Shown: positions 34,941 to 49,256 of the stretch, one piece after another
Numbering within the stretch: the stretch's first letter is position 1
Layout: each line of letters begins with the position of its first letter
Assembly (NCBI GenBank): GCA_030549335.1
Contig: CM060198.1
Coordinates: forward strand, 50,962,995 to 51,026,994
Length of the DNA stretch: 64,000 nt
Reading direction: 5' to 3'
Source of the DNA: Pontederia crassipes
Lineage: Eukaryota > Streptophyta > Magnoliopsida > Commelinales > Pontederiaceae
The notes under the pieces: generated by a model
What the model saw: the letters and a program-made list of their open reading frames with translations, nothing else
The model's database searches: none
What the model was told of the DNA's origin: nothing
Program-made: the position numbers and the translations under genes

Positions 34941-37900
34941 ATTCTACACGCACTCGGAATCTCCAATAAGCAACAAACTGTCGCCCTTTGATTAACAACC
35001 CCTACAAGTGAAATTTAAATCAAACTTTAAAATATTTTCTAATTAAACTCTTTACCACATCATAAAGATTATTTTAAGCTATCACATCATTCTCACCACC
35101 ACAGCCATAGCAACCGCTCTCAAAATCAAATTGCAACCTCCCCCCCCGCGCCAAAATGTCGAACAATCTCCAATCACCTTCCTCATCCACAATAAAAATA
35201 AAAATTACTTTAAATCATTTCACATCACTGAAATCAAACCTAAAGTGCATTTCCATTCGCTTACCAAGAATGATAGGAATCCGAAATCGACGAACCTAAA
35301 AGAAATTAACGATTAATTTTTATAAGGACTAAAATTTGATCCATTTCTCCTTCCTATGTGCACCTACCAAAACGTGGTGATGAGCTCGATCGGAGCTCGC
35401 CGTCGAACTCGTAAGAAAAGTCGTCGGACATATCACCGGAAAACCTTCAATCTGGACTACCTTTACATATGATTGTGCCAAAAATCTTACAAAAGTTCAA
35501 CCAATAATGAATGAATAGTCTCTTTAATCAATGGCCAACGCACCTTTGGAAGAATCGGCATGAATTGGAGGTCGAACGGTGGCCAGCGGCGAAGTCCCTT
35601 TCTCGGTGTTGACCCTTCATTCTTCATTTCTAGTGCGCCGATCTTCGCCTAGCCCATGTCAAAATGCTTGTGTCATCATCCTCTTTCCGTCGGTACCTCT
35701 CATTCGAAAAACGATGACCAAACGACAATAATGGGTCGCCGAAAGGGGAAGGCTGTTGTTGGTTGAGTGGTCGTCGCGTGCGTGCGGTGGAAGGAGGAGG
35801 AGAGGAGAGGACTCTTCTCGCTCCACCTTTTTAGTCCACCATGGCATATTCTTTTCTTTTTTTTCTTGCAAAAGACCATAATGTCGTAAACTTTTAAACT
35901 AATTCCCAACGCTGAAAAACCCGACCAAGGACCCAAATTGTCCAACGGGCCAAGACGGATTGGGCTGAACCGAATAGTTTGACCGGATAATATAAATTAC
36001 TAAAAATAATAATGAGTTAAATAAATAAATTATTGAAAATATTGTTAACATATAATATCTTATTTAGAAAAATAAAAAATATAATATAATGAAGTAATAA
36101 AATAATTCATATCAAATAATATAATAAAATAAGCATAGATTAAATCATCAATCAAATATTTTCTAAATAAGAAAATTTTTTTTAGGTAATTATAAATCAA
36201 TAAAAATCATCGACGAAATTATATATATATATATATATATATATGATTATAGAAGAAGTTGACATAATTTTAGGCATATATACATAATATACAATATGTC
36301 TAAAAAGTTTTAATAATTTTTTTATGTTTTAATTTTTTTACATTTTATGACTCGACCCGATCGGGTCGTCGAAATCCGCCGAGTCGGGATTGGGTTTGAC
36401 ACCATATGGGTGGATTTTGGACGACTCGGTTTTACAACACTATTAATTCCACCTTTTTCTTTCTTTTAAAAAGGTCATTACATCAGCGACTTGTTTACCA
36501 TCGCAAGTAATGAAGAAGATGAAGCTCTTGAAAAATATTTTTTTGGTCGACCTGAATCTATGTAAGCTCTTCGGTGTTCGAGAATAACAACGTCCGATTA
36601 AGTATTTGGAGTCGAAAAGATAGAGCCGTAATATTATTACGGTGATGACTTCAATACTTGAACTCGAAACTATTAACACCCGTCGTGGAATCAATTGAGC
36701 CAACCAACGTTTGGTTCTAGAAGAATCAAAATAAGTGGTGATGGGTACTGAAGAATACTGCAGTACCCATGCACGGCAGTAGACTAGATGGCTCGAACCA
36801 ATTTGGTGTACATATCATGTTTGGCAAATGCTTGCATGCACGCAGCCCAGTATCATCAAATGAAGTACACACGTGTATATCAACACATCAAAGGCTGGAT
36901 CATCCGATATATCCAAAAGGAAAGAGAATGCACGTTGCATGGTTTAATTAATTAGAAGCACGTGCTCATGCATTCATGCATCGTATCTAGTTGATTGGGT
37001 GCACATATGGCATATCGTTAATTAAATCGCAAATGTAACATATGTCTTTTGTGGATTTATTTCCACAGTTTACTCCATCATTCATGCATTCTTGATGCTC
37101 TATTAATTTGTTCGCCGTCAGGTGTGTTCGACCGAAGACAAAGCTACTTCTTTCACAAAAAGAAAATAAACAATACACTCAATAACTTTGACTTTTGAAA
37201 GTTTAGGAGGCGGCTCCACCATGACAGGTTTCTGATCCTGGCTAACTGCCGAGTCAAACACGCAAGGTGCCTCCTTTTGCATGGATCGAACTGTGTAAAA
37301 CCGTTGATCGAATAATAGTTAAACCGTTGGGGGCTAATTTTCCAATATTCAAATTCGAATATGTTAGAATTTATCTCCGCATTCTGAACCCCCGGTCATT
37401 AGCTAATTAATTTAGTTCGAGGGATCAGAAAGGTGGGAGCATAAAATTTACACGACAATAATGTGACAAAATTGAGAAACACTTTATTAACGTCCGCACA
37501 ATCTTCTGAGTTTGAAATAATACAATGTACAAGCTAACTCGCAAAGATAAGAACAATCTTTCACCAAATTTCTGACATACGAAGAATTTTGTGATGAGCT
37601 AGAGCTATTACTCATATTTTGACTAATTCCATTCTATGAACAGCACTGTCACGCGCGGAAGGAATAGAATTCACGTCTATAAATTTGTTTTTCTTCGGGG
37701 TGGTAGCAGCATTCTAGACTATATGTAAATGTGAGATGATAGAAGAAAAAACGTCAAACCCAGTTACCATTTTTGGAAGTGCAGTGTGTTTTCGATGGGC
37801 GCCCTAAAACAATTTTTACGTCCAGACATGAGCAGTACGATCAGATATCTGCGACATATGGAATAATCCTAGATTACATACTGCGTGTGGAGTGTGGGCC

Positions 37901-38161
37901 CTTACGTTATTAGCAAGTTAGATAGATAGAGATAAGAGATGGGAGATCAGAGAGAGAGAGAGAGACGTACGGCCGCCACTTTAACGAGAGGACGCACATG
38001 TCTAGATTCACCGCGACATGCTAGCTAGATGCAAATGCACGCATGCATGCAACCTTACAGATGAACGGTATGGCATGCCTAACTGGATGTTCCTGTAAAC
38101 TTCTCTTCCTCTCTTTCTCCCTCATCTCCAGGCAGCAAGCAACCTCCTCATCGTATTCGTT

Positions 38162-38170
38162 TATATATAG
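38162..38170 (+). promoter_or_regulatory. TATA box, gene copy 5
   Basis: Identical core. A private T at about 38069 changes ACGGCATGG to ACGGTATGG just upstream. Confidence 0.7.
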
Positions 38171-38282
38171 CTGCGGTTCCCTTGCACCCTAACAATCAGT
38201 ATCACAGCTAGCTATTGCAATTACCAAAAGCTCACATTCTACTCCTAGTTTTAGCATTCGATCAAGTCATCATCGCCTAGAA

Positions 38283-40492
38283 ATGGCCCTCAAGGTGGTC
38301 TTTCTAGTACTCCCTATTCTCACGCTCTTCATGAACGGCGCCTGCGGCTCCAGGCGCAACAGGGACATGGAAGGCTCTTCTGCAAACATAGATTGGCATC
38401 GCACCGCTGCTGCATATCCCAGCTACTTTGATCTTGATGGAGAACATGGACACACCAACAGGTTCCTGGCCCAGGTATATGGCTCTTCACACAGAGTGGT
38501 GGTTAATGTTGATGACTACGGTGCTAAAGGAGATGGAAGTAGTGATGATTCACAGGTATGGATGGAGTGATTACTAAATTGGAAATGTTATGAATTATGG
38601 TCCTTCAAGGCATTAAACTCTCGCACACATATAACGGACAAGTTGAACCATTTTCTTATACCTCAATGCTTCCTGCAAATATTAGGCATTTGCAAAGGCG
38701 TGGAAGAATGCTTGCGCTTCATCTACTTCGGCTACTCTTCTTGTCCCGCAGAACAAGAACTATCTCCTTAAACCAGTGGCATTTTCTGGACCATGCAAGT
38801 CTGACATTTTAGTTATGGTAAGACAATATATCTTTCACATATTCTATACAGGCCCGCAGCGTTCCTATTTCAGCCACAGCAGTTAATATATGTGTGTGAC
38901 GTGAGCATGTCTATGCATGGATATTAAACAGATCAAAGGCACTCTTGAAGCATCCTCCAACCGCGGAGATTGGAACAGCGTTAATTCCAGATATTGGATT
39001 CGCTTTGACAGCATCGATCACCTCACCGTTCAAGGGGGTGGAAACTTCAATGGAAATGGAAAGATATGGTGGCAAAATTCTTGCAAGACTGATGCATCGC
39101 TAGTAAGCATTTATATATCTATTCAACCTGATGCGCTTCTTGACGTATTGTGGCATTGAACTCGACTGATGATATCTTATCTTCTGATTTCAGCCCTGCA
39201 AGGATGCTCCAACGGTATGTCAATCCGTAATGTCTCTATTTTCTTTCTTCTGGAACATTAATTCTTAAAGCTTCCTAGAAAATAAAGTAATGCGTTTCTT
39301 CTTTGTTCCGAGAAGGCCTTGCACTTCAATAAATGCACTAACTTGGTGGTGGAGAACCTGACAATACAAAATAGCCAGCAAATTCATGTTTCATTCGACG
39401 GCTGCAACAATGTGGTGGCTTCGGCCCTCTCCATCAGCGCACCTGAAACGAGCCCGAACACTGACGGAATTCACGTTACAAATACGCAGAACATACAGAT
39501 AAACAATTGTGTCATCAAAACTGGTAACAATAGCTTTGCCCTAAGTAATTGAACAAGATCACATGTCACTAAATATGGGCTTCACACTCATTAATTTATA
39601 TCTGTCGTAAAAACAAAATGTTAAGGCGATGACTGCATATCGATTGTTAGCGGATCAAGAAATGTGAAGGCAACAAATACTGTTTGTGGGCCAGGACATG
39701 GGATCAGGTAAATCGTGCTCCTTATGTTGTTTCGTGCACTTACTCTCCTTGTTATCGAATTAACAATGGCCATGACTTAAACAGTATTGGGAGCCTGGGA
39801 GCCCACAACTCCGCAGACTACGTCTCCGATGTGGTTGTGGACACAGCACAACTTATTGGCACCACGAATGGAGTCCGAATTAAGACCTGGCAGGTGAAAA
39901 TTTTTGAACCCTGTATCAGTTTTGCCATTCCTTTTATATCTACGCGTGATTTTGATTGCAAGAATACTGATACTACTTGTAATTTGCCAATTTCATGTAG
40001 AGTCCAGTGCAGTCTCCTCATTAATTTGATGTTTCCTATTTCCTTGTTTTTTTTTTCCTTGAGTAGGGAGGCAGTGGATATGCAAAGAACATTACATTCA
40101 GCAATATTTCCATGCGTAATGTTCAGAATCCTATAATAATCGATCAAAATTATTGTGACTCGAAAACACCGTGCCAACAACAGGTAAAGTACCCGTTGCA
40201 CTCACTTGCAATGTTCGTGCAAAGATGGAAATAATTTTATTAATCACTTCATGCACTTATATTGTTGTAGAAATCAGCCGTCGTAGTGAAAGATATATCA
40301 TACGAGAAAATCACAGGAACAAGCGCGTCAGTAGTGGCACTCAAACTCGACTGCAGCACCAATGTGCCATGTCAGGGGATCGTATTGAATAACATCAATC
40401 TCGTTCAAGCAAATGGAGGTGCAACAAAAAGTTTATGCAAAAATGCATACTGGGAAAAGGTTGGGACCGTTGTCCCCCCTCCTTCTGGTTGA
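38283..40492 (+). CDS. Polygalacturonase, copy 5 (GH28, 9 exons, in L unit U5)
   Basis: Exons: 38283-38555, 38686-38817, 38932-39102, 39194-39214, 39316-39523, 39626-39707, 39785-39893, 40067-40183, 40271-40492. Intact. It belongs to a second protein subtype shared with copies 6 and 7: V393, A394, N412 and P442. It alone has V376 (A in the others), from GCA to GTA early in exon 9. N412 introduces NNIN in place of NKIN, which is not a glycosylation sequon. Intron 8 carries changes (40195, 40204) shared only with copies 6 and 7, so the subtype difference starts at least in intron 8. Confidence 0.92.
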
Positions 40493-40659
40493 AGGCATGC
40501 GTGAAGGACTGACTATGAAATGCTAAACAATTACTGAGATATGTCTATACTTGATGTAATTAAGCATGTCATACAAGTATTCCAATTGCCATCTTGTAAA
40601 AAATTAGTGTGCATAAATTTGTAACAAAATTATATTTGTACATGTATGTTGAATTTATA

Positions 40660-40665
40660 AATAAA
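40660..40665 (+). terminator. Candidate poly(A) signal, gene copy 5
   Basis: AATAAA. Between stop and signal there are two changes shared with copies 6 and 7 (TTACTGAG, TTAAGCATG). Confidence 0.5.
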
Positions 40666-40749
40666 ATAATTATATGATTATTTCGAAAAAAACTTCTACG
40701 TTGCTATCATCATGATCTCTTCATCTTTCTAATACAAGTGTGAAATACA

Positions 40750-42186
40750 CATAACCCAATAAAAATATTATTAAACATAGAAAGGTGCTAAGTGTGGAAG
40801 AAACAAATGGTGGTACTATTTTCTTCACACAGATGGAGAGTAATCTTCAAGAATCGCCCTTGCTATATACGATATCATTTCCATTAAATTAGCTTAATAA
40901 GTAGGCTGCTAACGGCATTGCACTCTAAAATACTACTTAAGAATATGTTATACACACCAATTCCTTTAATTACATCCACTATAAGGGCAACGTGGTATGG
41001 ATATCCAGAAAATGTTAAGTACATATAATTCAATAAAAAAATGAAATTTATTAGATATCTTGGACATGTCTTACAGCATATCAAGTGTCCTAATGATAAA
41101 AACATTCTTTTTTTTTTAATGTATTCTTAGAAAAATATCAGCCTGAGTCGATTCATTATCCGACTCTCTTTTCTGAAATTAAAATAAATATACAAAAAAT
41201 AAGAGAAAAACATTAGTGGATGTGGATACATAATCACCGGTGTGTAGACAACTCCTTGATCGGATCATCAACTTGTCTTCACGTTTTCGCACTTGAATTT
41301 ATATTCTTGAGTGGACAATTTCGATTATAACTCGTTACATATACATTCACTTATCCGCTTGGACCTTTTTCCTATGTCCTTATTTATTTGCCATAAAGAA
41401 TTGAATGCTTTTCACAGTTGTTTTGTGTGCTTTGCATCCCACCAATACTTAATTCTCACTTTTTTCAACTAAAGAATTAAGTTTTCTAAATTTAAAATTA
41501 TATACAAATTTAAAATCTTAAATCACACCTTCTTCATGGCATGACGAATCTTTCCATATAAGCCTTGAATTACCTTAGTACGAATGACTACAACCAGCTT
41601 CAACTTAAAAAAGAAATAAATGACTATCTTATATTATTAGTATGCTTTATACTAACGTCTCGATGAAAAAGCATCAATAACAACTTCGAGAAATTGTGCC
41701 TCAACGTTAAGAATATCCTATGATGGAGTACTCTCTATGGAAGGAGCATCCAATACAGATGGTTCATCCACACTATGAATTTCATGACATCTAAAATTAT
41801 GTGGTCTTTCACTTTCTGTTCTATGAGGGGCCTTTTCTTTCCCCTCACATTTTTTCTCTTACGAAAATGAAACATCTGTGTATATGAAGTACTTCTATAA
41901 CAAAACTACTTAAATAAAAATAATATTTGCATCACAATGTAATATTTTTTAATAATAATATAAACTCACCTATGTCTTTTGTTGCATCTTCTAAACCGAA
42001 TGATATAAACATAACTTAGAGCTAGTTCCTAATATTATGAGGCTCTCACGAAAACGAAACATTAATACTAAAACTTTCAATCAAAATTCTATACCTACAA
42101 ATGCTATTATGAATGAAAAGGCACTCACAAGAACTCAAGAGACCGAATATGAATAATATCCTTGTCTCCATGAAAATAATTGTAAA

Positions 42187-42220
<34 letters not shown>

Positions 42221-45102
42221 TTGTCCAATATGTCTATGAAAATTAGAGCAGTTATTTTTCTGCCTCCTTGGAAGGTAGCTGAAGGCCAGACGATTCAAAG
42301 ACATCGTGTGGACTCTGATCAGTATAACCTCCATTAATATTCCCCTAAATGCACCAAAACATCAGGTGAATATTATGATCATATATAAATTTAACATTTT
42401 AACATAGAGTGATAATTCCAAATTTTGTCACACCCAGGTCACAAAGGTTGACTTGAGGCATTCAACAAATAAAAAAAATTCTTCTACTTCTAGATGTGGT
42501 GTCTATTCTTTGCACTTTTGAAAAATTATAATATCACCATGCCCATTGCAACGACAATGTACATCATATTCTGATATCTATAATCTACATTTTTTCTATG
42601 ATGGTCAGATAGAAGCCTTCATTAGCTATGTTTGGTGGTGGTTCTTCCTCTCCAAATTTAGCCCAATATCAATAATGGATCTTTATACAAATGAACTTTG
42701 ATGGGGCTTGTAATCTGAAATTTTGTACTTTCACATTTAAGACCTTGGCATCTAATAGTTTCTTCACATGAGTATTGTGTTGATTGAATTTAACAATTTG
42801 TATATGAATTCCTGTGTAAGTCCTATGCGATTGGAATTAGTTTGTCAATGTTCTGAGGAAAGGTAAATTTTTGCAATAATATATATTCTTTAATTACATC
42901 TTATAGCTGAAAAGCTATAAATATAATCAGATAATATACAATATAATTATTGGTATTAACAAAAGAATAGAGAACATTTATAATATAAATCCCAAACATG
43001 CGAAATGAGCCTCTAACAAAATTTATAGGTCACAAAAAATTAAGTTTAAATTAAACATTAATAATATAAAATATCATCAATTCAAATAATTCCACATTTA
43101 TAAATTGCATAAATTAATAAAAAATTAACTATAAATTTTTTATCAATTAATTAACTATAATAAATTAATAGTAATTTATTAAATAAATTTGAACGATGGC
43201 AACTCACGAGAGGGCCGTTAAATGGCCAAATCTGACTATTTATGGGCCAAATCTCGCAGTTCGTGGCTGGATACGACCAATAAAGGGGGCATATGCGCAC
43301 CCTCGCGAGAGCCCCATCACCGTTGTTGTAAAAAAGGGTGCGCCGCCATCACTAGAGTGGAGAGAAATGGGGGAAAAGAGTTATTGTCGAACCTCATTGC
43401 CGGAGGAGAAGAATTCATCGCCAGGGTTCAATTCATTAGGTTGCACGATGTCATTGGTAGAGTTCAGGGTCATGGGTGCCGCAGGTGATTGGAGATAGGG
43501 GTAACCGAAGTTGATCGCGTGAGCAACGCTATCGTTGGATCCGAAAACCATCAGTTTTTAGTTTTCTATATGACAACTTTGTGTTTTTAGTCCAAGATCT
43601 TATTCTTAGTTAGGTCTTTACACATCCAATAAAAAATTATAAAATTACATATTTTAGTCCATAAACTTACACACTTTAGATCCTAGTGTGTGCATGTGCA
43701 CGATCGCGTGTGCCTTATATTATAAAAGAATAAAGGATGATACTTGAAGCAATATTAAAGATTTCTTTAAGGGAGAAAAATATTAAAGCGTACGTAAGAA
43801 AAGATGGAATTGTTGTTAAGAAAAAGGGCTGCTGGTCATATGACTCAAATGCATGTTTTGGCTCCCGGTCACGCGAAGGCAAGGCTGAATTAAATGGATA
43901 GTAGAGCAATGAAGGAAGAGTGGCTCCCAGGAGAAGGTTGTCCAACAGATCCAACCAAGGCAGGGCAATGTTCGAGCGTGGGCTCTAGGGACAACAGAGC
44001 ATTTATTGTGATGACTAGAAGATTTTAAAAATTCATAGCATAAACATCACAAGTCATATTGTGGCACACATATGAGACATATTAATATGTATGAACAAGT
44101 ATGAGAAAACTAATACGAATTATGTTCCACATCGAGTGGAACCATGTATAGTAATTCACATCATTTGAGATAAGTTTTCTCATCTCGGATTTATCGAGTG
44201 CCAAACTACCGCCTCATCCGAATACAATCAATTATGTGTAAACCCAACCCATCTTATCCATTACATCGATTTAGATCTTAATCATTATTGTAATTCTTAT
44301 TACCATGATATTGTCAAAACAATCATCTTATCTTTTCTTAACATCAAAAGTAGATTATTATACATCATCGTGATAACTTGATTAAAACTAATAGTTCTTT
44401 CATATAAAAATAGTTGATATAAATTAATTTAAGCTATCTTAACAACTACTCTATTAATTGAGTCATTAACATTATAAAAATGAGATCCGTAATTCACTAT
44501 TAATAACAACTTAGTGTACTTATACAAGTCATATATGGGTTAGCTAAAATATTTATCGAGGAAAATGAAAGTCTTGTCGACTAGCTGCAGCCCAATGGAA
44601 TTGATGCACGAAAAATCATGCATTAGTTTAGGTCATTCGATTAGTATTTTAGAATGTTTTTATGTTTAGAAAAGTGGAGTTTTGATTTGTTTTCATATAA
44701 TTTTCTTTAGATTTGATTTCTACCTAAGTCTGGAAATTATTCACGGCGGAATATGAAGAAACGTCGAAATCAAGTAAGAAAAGGCCTAAAACAACTCAGA
44801 AGACTTTCACGGCCATGACAGTTCTTTTTATGGCCGTGACAGGAAGATATTGCACACTGTTACGGCCGTCACAAGGACATTTCCTACAGAAATTTGGCTA
44901 AGTATTTTTCAGCCTTGATAGCTTTTTATCACGGACGGGTGACAAAGCCTTTCACAGCTGTAACGGTGGTCGGTTAAGTCATTTTAAAGCCATTTTTATG
45001 CATTTTTGGATGGAATTTTGGTTTCTTTCTTTTGAAGACGAGAAAACCTATAAAAGGAGGCGGAAGAGGGTATTAGAAAGCATCTCTGGAGCATAGTTTT
45101 GA
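40750..45102. repeat. L-specific segment of U5
   Basis: Same ends as in U2. It is about 11 bp longer, mostly from the AT tract at 42189-42216. It carries bases shared only with U6, such as CACGTTTTC at about 41281 and ATTAGTATG at 41637. Confidence 0.85.
42620..42850 (-). pseudogene. Decayed CACTA Tnp2 domain, U5
   Basis: Array copy of the same fragment. A C for T at about 42681 is shared with U6. Confidence 0.55.
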
Positions 45103-45919
45103 AGTCTAGAAAGAGGAGAAGTGCAAGGGCAATAGCCAAGCGCCGCCGGAAACTCGATAGAGGATGCGCTTAAATTATGTTGGAGTTTTTGTTTTCTTTT
45201 TCCTATATTTTTATTCCAGATTTGATGCTGTCATTCTCAAATTTATTTCTTCATTAGGGTCATCCTAATTGAACCCTATTTATGTATTAAATTCTTCGTG
45301 ACATTAGTTTAATTTGAATATTTAATAGCATTGCAATTTCATGTTTAATGCTTTCTTTTGATTCCGTAATTTGTGATTTGATTGCTATATGAGAAGAAGT
45401 GAATATTTTCATAATAGTTTCTAGGATTGATCTTATTTATTGCATGCCACAAATTAAAGAAATCAAAAGAGGCCTAATTTTTGTAGTTATTAAGGTGACT
45501 TGAGAAAGTCCTTAATATTAATAAAGATTTAATGCATCTTATGTTTAATTAGATAAGTTAAAAACCGAAAGGATTAATTCATTCTAATTGTTCTCAAGAT
45601 ACTAGTTAAAGCTTGAAACATTAGTTAATTAATTTTGGAAATTCACTTTATTATTGATTCAATTAATTCTAAGTTGAGAAAAATTCATTACATTTAGTGA
45701 TGATAATTAGGTGCTCTAATCATCAAATTATTATTTCTCCAGGTGATCATTTCCTTTATTTTTATTATTTTCTACACCTGAAATCATACATTTTCTTAAT
45801 CTCTCAATTAACAAAGTTAAAATAAAATTTAAGTTATTAACCGTCCTCATGGGAATGATAACTCTATTCATTCACTTTATTACTTGAGCGACTAGTGTAC
45901 TTGCTAGCGTTTGCTATCA
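44602..45919 (+). mobile_element. Solo-LTR-like sequence in U5
   Basis: Copy with the TATA box at 45049. It differs from the U2/U4 form at several U3 positions (ACGGCCGTCACAAGG near 44863, CCTACAGAA near 44882), which restore a more regular CGGCCGTCAC motif. Confidence 0.6.
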
Positions 45920-48900
45920 ATTCTACACGCACTCGGAATCTCCAATAAGCAACAAACTGTCGCCCTTTGATTAACAACCCCTACAAGTGAAATTTAAATC
46001 AAACTTTAAAATATTTTCTAATTAAACTCTTTACCACATCATAAAGATTATTTTAAGCTATCACATCATTCTCACCACCACAGCCATAGCAACTGCTCTC
46101 AAAATCAAATTGCACTCCCCCCCGCGCCAAAATGTCGAACAATCTCCAATCACCTTCCTCATCCACAATAAAAATAAAAATTACTTTAAATCATTTCACA
46201 TCACTGAAATCAAACCTAAAGTGCATTTCCATTCGCTTACCAAGAATGATAGGAATCCGAAATCGACGAACCTAAAAGAAATTAACGATTAATTTTTATA
46301 AGGACTAAAATTTGATCCATTTCTCCTTCCTATGTGCACCTACCAAAACGTGGTGATGAGCTCGATCGGAGCTCCCCGTCGAACTCGTAAGAAAAGTCGT
46401 CGGACAGATCACCGGAAAACCTTCAATCTGGACTACCTTTACATATGATTGTGCCAAAAATCTTACAAAAGTTCAACCAATAATGAATGAATAGTCTCTT
46501 TAATCAATGGCCAACGCACCTTTGGAAGAATCGGCATGAATTGGAGGTCGAACGGTGGCCAGCGGCGAAGTCCCTTTCTCGGTGTTGACCCTTCATTCTT
46601 CATTTCTAGTGCGCCGATCTTCGCCTAGCCCATGTCAAAATGCTTGTGTCATCATCCTCTTTCCGTCGGTACCTCTCATTCGAAAAACGATGACCAAACG
46701 ACAATAATGGGTCGCCGAAAGGGGAAGGCTGTTGTTGGTTGAGTGGTCGTCGCGTGCGTGCGGTGGAAGGAGGAGGAGAGGAGAGGACTCTTCTCGCTCC
46801 ACCTTTTTAGTCCACCATGGCATATTCTTTTCTTTTTTTTCTTGCAAAAGACCATAATGTCGTAAACTTTTAAACTAATTCCCAACGCTGAAAAACCCGA
46901 CCAAGGACCCAAATTGTCCAACGGGCCAAGACGGATTGGGCTGAACCGAATAGTTTGACCGGATAATATAAATTACTAAAAATAATAATGAGTTAAATAA
47001 ATAAATTATTGAAAATATTGTTAACATATAATATCTTATTTAGAAAAATAAAAAATATAATATAATGAAGTAATAAAATAATTCATATCAAATAATATAA
47101 TAAAATAAGCATAGATTAAATCATCAATCAAATATTTTCTAAATAAGAAAATATTTTTAGGTAATTATAAATCAATAAAAATCATCGACGAAATTATATA
47201 TATATATATATATATATATGATTATAGAAGAAGTTGACATAATTTTAGGCATATATACATAATATACAATATGTCTAAAAAGTTTTAATAATTTTTTTAT
47301 GTTTTAATTTTTTTACATTTTATGACTCGACCCGATCGGGTCGTCGAAATCCGCCGAGTCGGGATTGGGTTTGACACCATATGGGTGGATTTTGGACGAC
47401 TCGGTTTTACAACACTATTAATTCCACCTTTTTCTTTCTTTTAAAAAGGTCATTACATCAGCGACTTGTTTACCATCGCAAGTAATGAAGAAGATGAAGC
47501 TCTTGAAAAATATTTTTTTGGTCGACCTGAATCTATGTAAGCTCTTCGGTGTTCGAGAATAACAACGTCCGATTAAGTATTTGGAGTCGAAAAGATAGAG
47601 CCGTAATATTATTACGGTGATGACTTCAATACTTGAACTCGAAACTATTAACACCCGTCGTGGAATCAATTGAGCCAACCAACGTTTGGTTCTAGAAGAA
47701 TCAAAATAAGTGGTGATGGGTACTGAAGAATACTGCAGTACCCATGCACGGCAGTAGACTAGATGGCTCGAACCAATTTGGTGTACATATCATGTTTGGC
47801 AAATGCTTGCATGCACGCAGCCCAGTATCATCAAATGAAGTACACACGTGTATATCAACACATCAAAGGCTGGATCATCCGATATATCCAAAAGGAAAGA
47901 GAATGCACGTTGCATGGTTTAATTAATTAGAAGCACGTGCTCATGCATTCATGCATCGTATCTAGTTGATTGGGTGCACATATGGCATATCGTTAATTAA
48001 ATCGCAAATGTAACATATGTCTTTTGTGGATTTATTTCCACAGTTTACTCCATCATTCATGCATTCTTGATGCTCTATTAATTTGTTCGCCGTCAGGTGT
48101 GTTCGACCGAAGACAAAGCTACTTCTTTCACAAAAAGAAAATAAACAATACACTCAATAACTTTGACTTTTGAAAGTTTAGGAGGCGGCTCCACCATGAC
48201 AGGTTTCTGATCCTGGCTAACTGCCGAGTCAAACACGCAAGGTGCCTCCTTTTGCATGGATCGAACTGTGTAAAACCGTTGATCGAATAATAGTTAAACC
48301 GTTGGGGGCTAATTTTCCAATATTCAAATTCGAATATGTTAGAATTTATCTCCGCATTCTGAACCCCCGGTCATTAGCTAATTAATTTAGTTCGAGGGAT
48401 CAGAAAGGTGGGAGCATAAAATTTACACGACAATAATGTGACAAAATTGAGAAACACTTTATTAACGTCCGCACAATCTTCTGAGTTTGAAATAATACAA
48501 TGTACAAGCTAACTCGCAAAGATAAGAACAATCTTTCACCAAATTTCTGACATACGAAGAATTTTGTGATGAGCTAGAGCTATTACTCATATTTTGACTA
48601 ATTCCATTCTATGAACAGCACTGTCACGCGCGGAAGGAATAGAATTCACGTCTATAAATTTGTTTTTCTTCGGGGTGGTAGCAGCATTCTAGACTATATG
48701 TAAATGTGAGATGATAGAAGAAAAAACGTCAAACCCAGTTACCATTTTTGGAAGTGCAGTGTGTTTCGATGGGCGCCCTAAAACAATTTTTACGTCCAGA
48801 CATGAGCAGTACGATCAGATATCTGCGACATATGGAATAATCCTAGATTACATACTGCGTGTGGAGTGTGGGCCCTTACGTTATTAGCAAGTTAGATAGA

Positions 48901-49135
48901 TAGAGATAAGAGATGGGAGATCAGAGAGAGAGAGAGAGACGTACGGCCGCCACTTTAACGAGAGGACGCACATGTCTAGATTCACCGCGACATGCTAGCT
49001 AGATGCAAATGCACGCATGCATGCAACCTTACAGATGAACGGCATGGCATGCCTAACTGGATGTTCCTGTAAACTTCTCTTCCTCTCTTTCTCCCTCATC
49101 TCCAGGCAGCAAGCAACCTCCTCATCGTATTCGTT

Positions 49136-49144
49136 TATATATAG
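49136..49144 (+). promoter_or_regulatory. TATA box, gene copy 6
   Basis: Identical core and distance to the ATG. Confidence 0.7.
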
Positions 49145-49256
49145 CTGCGGTTCCCTTGCACCCTAACAATCAGTATCACAGCTAGCTATTGCAATTACCA
49201 AAAGCTCACATTCTACTCCTAGTTTTAGCATTCGATCAAGTCATCATCGCCTAGAA

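Larger units (their letters stand above)
24207..35170 (+). repeat. Tandem unit U4, long class (L)
   Basis: Near-identical to U2. They share LTR-internal bases not seen in U1, U3, U5 or U6: a G in GTGCTCGAATC at about 34737 and a T in TTTCTTCAGG at about 34760. Together with U3 it forms the second copy of the 17.58 kb dimer. The non-gene stretches are 24207-27192 and 29697-35170. Confidence 0.9.
35171..46146 (+). repeat. Tandem unit U5, long class (L), mosaic
   Basis: Its first kilobase matches U1/U3 (CTCGCC at 35396, an eight-T run near 36175), while from the hairpin at 36741 onward it follows the other L units (GTGGTGATGGG, CTTTATTAAC). The gene belongs to the copy 5-7 subtype. The switch point therefore lies between about 36180 and 36735. 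Its LTR has the same base set as U1, U3 and U6. Confidence 0.88.
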
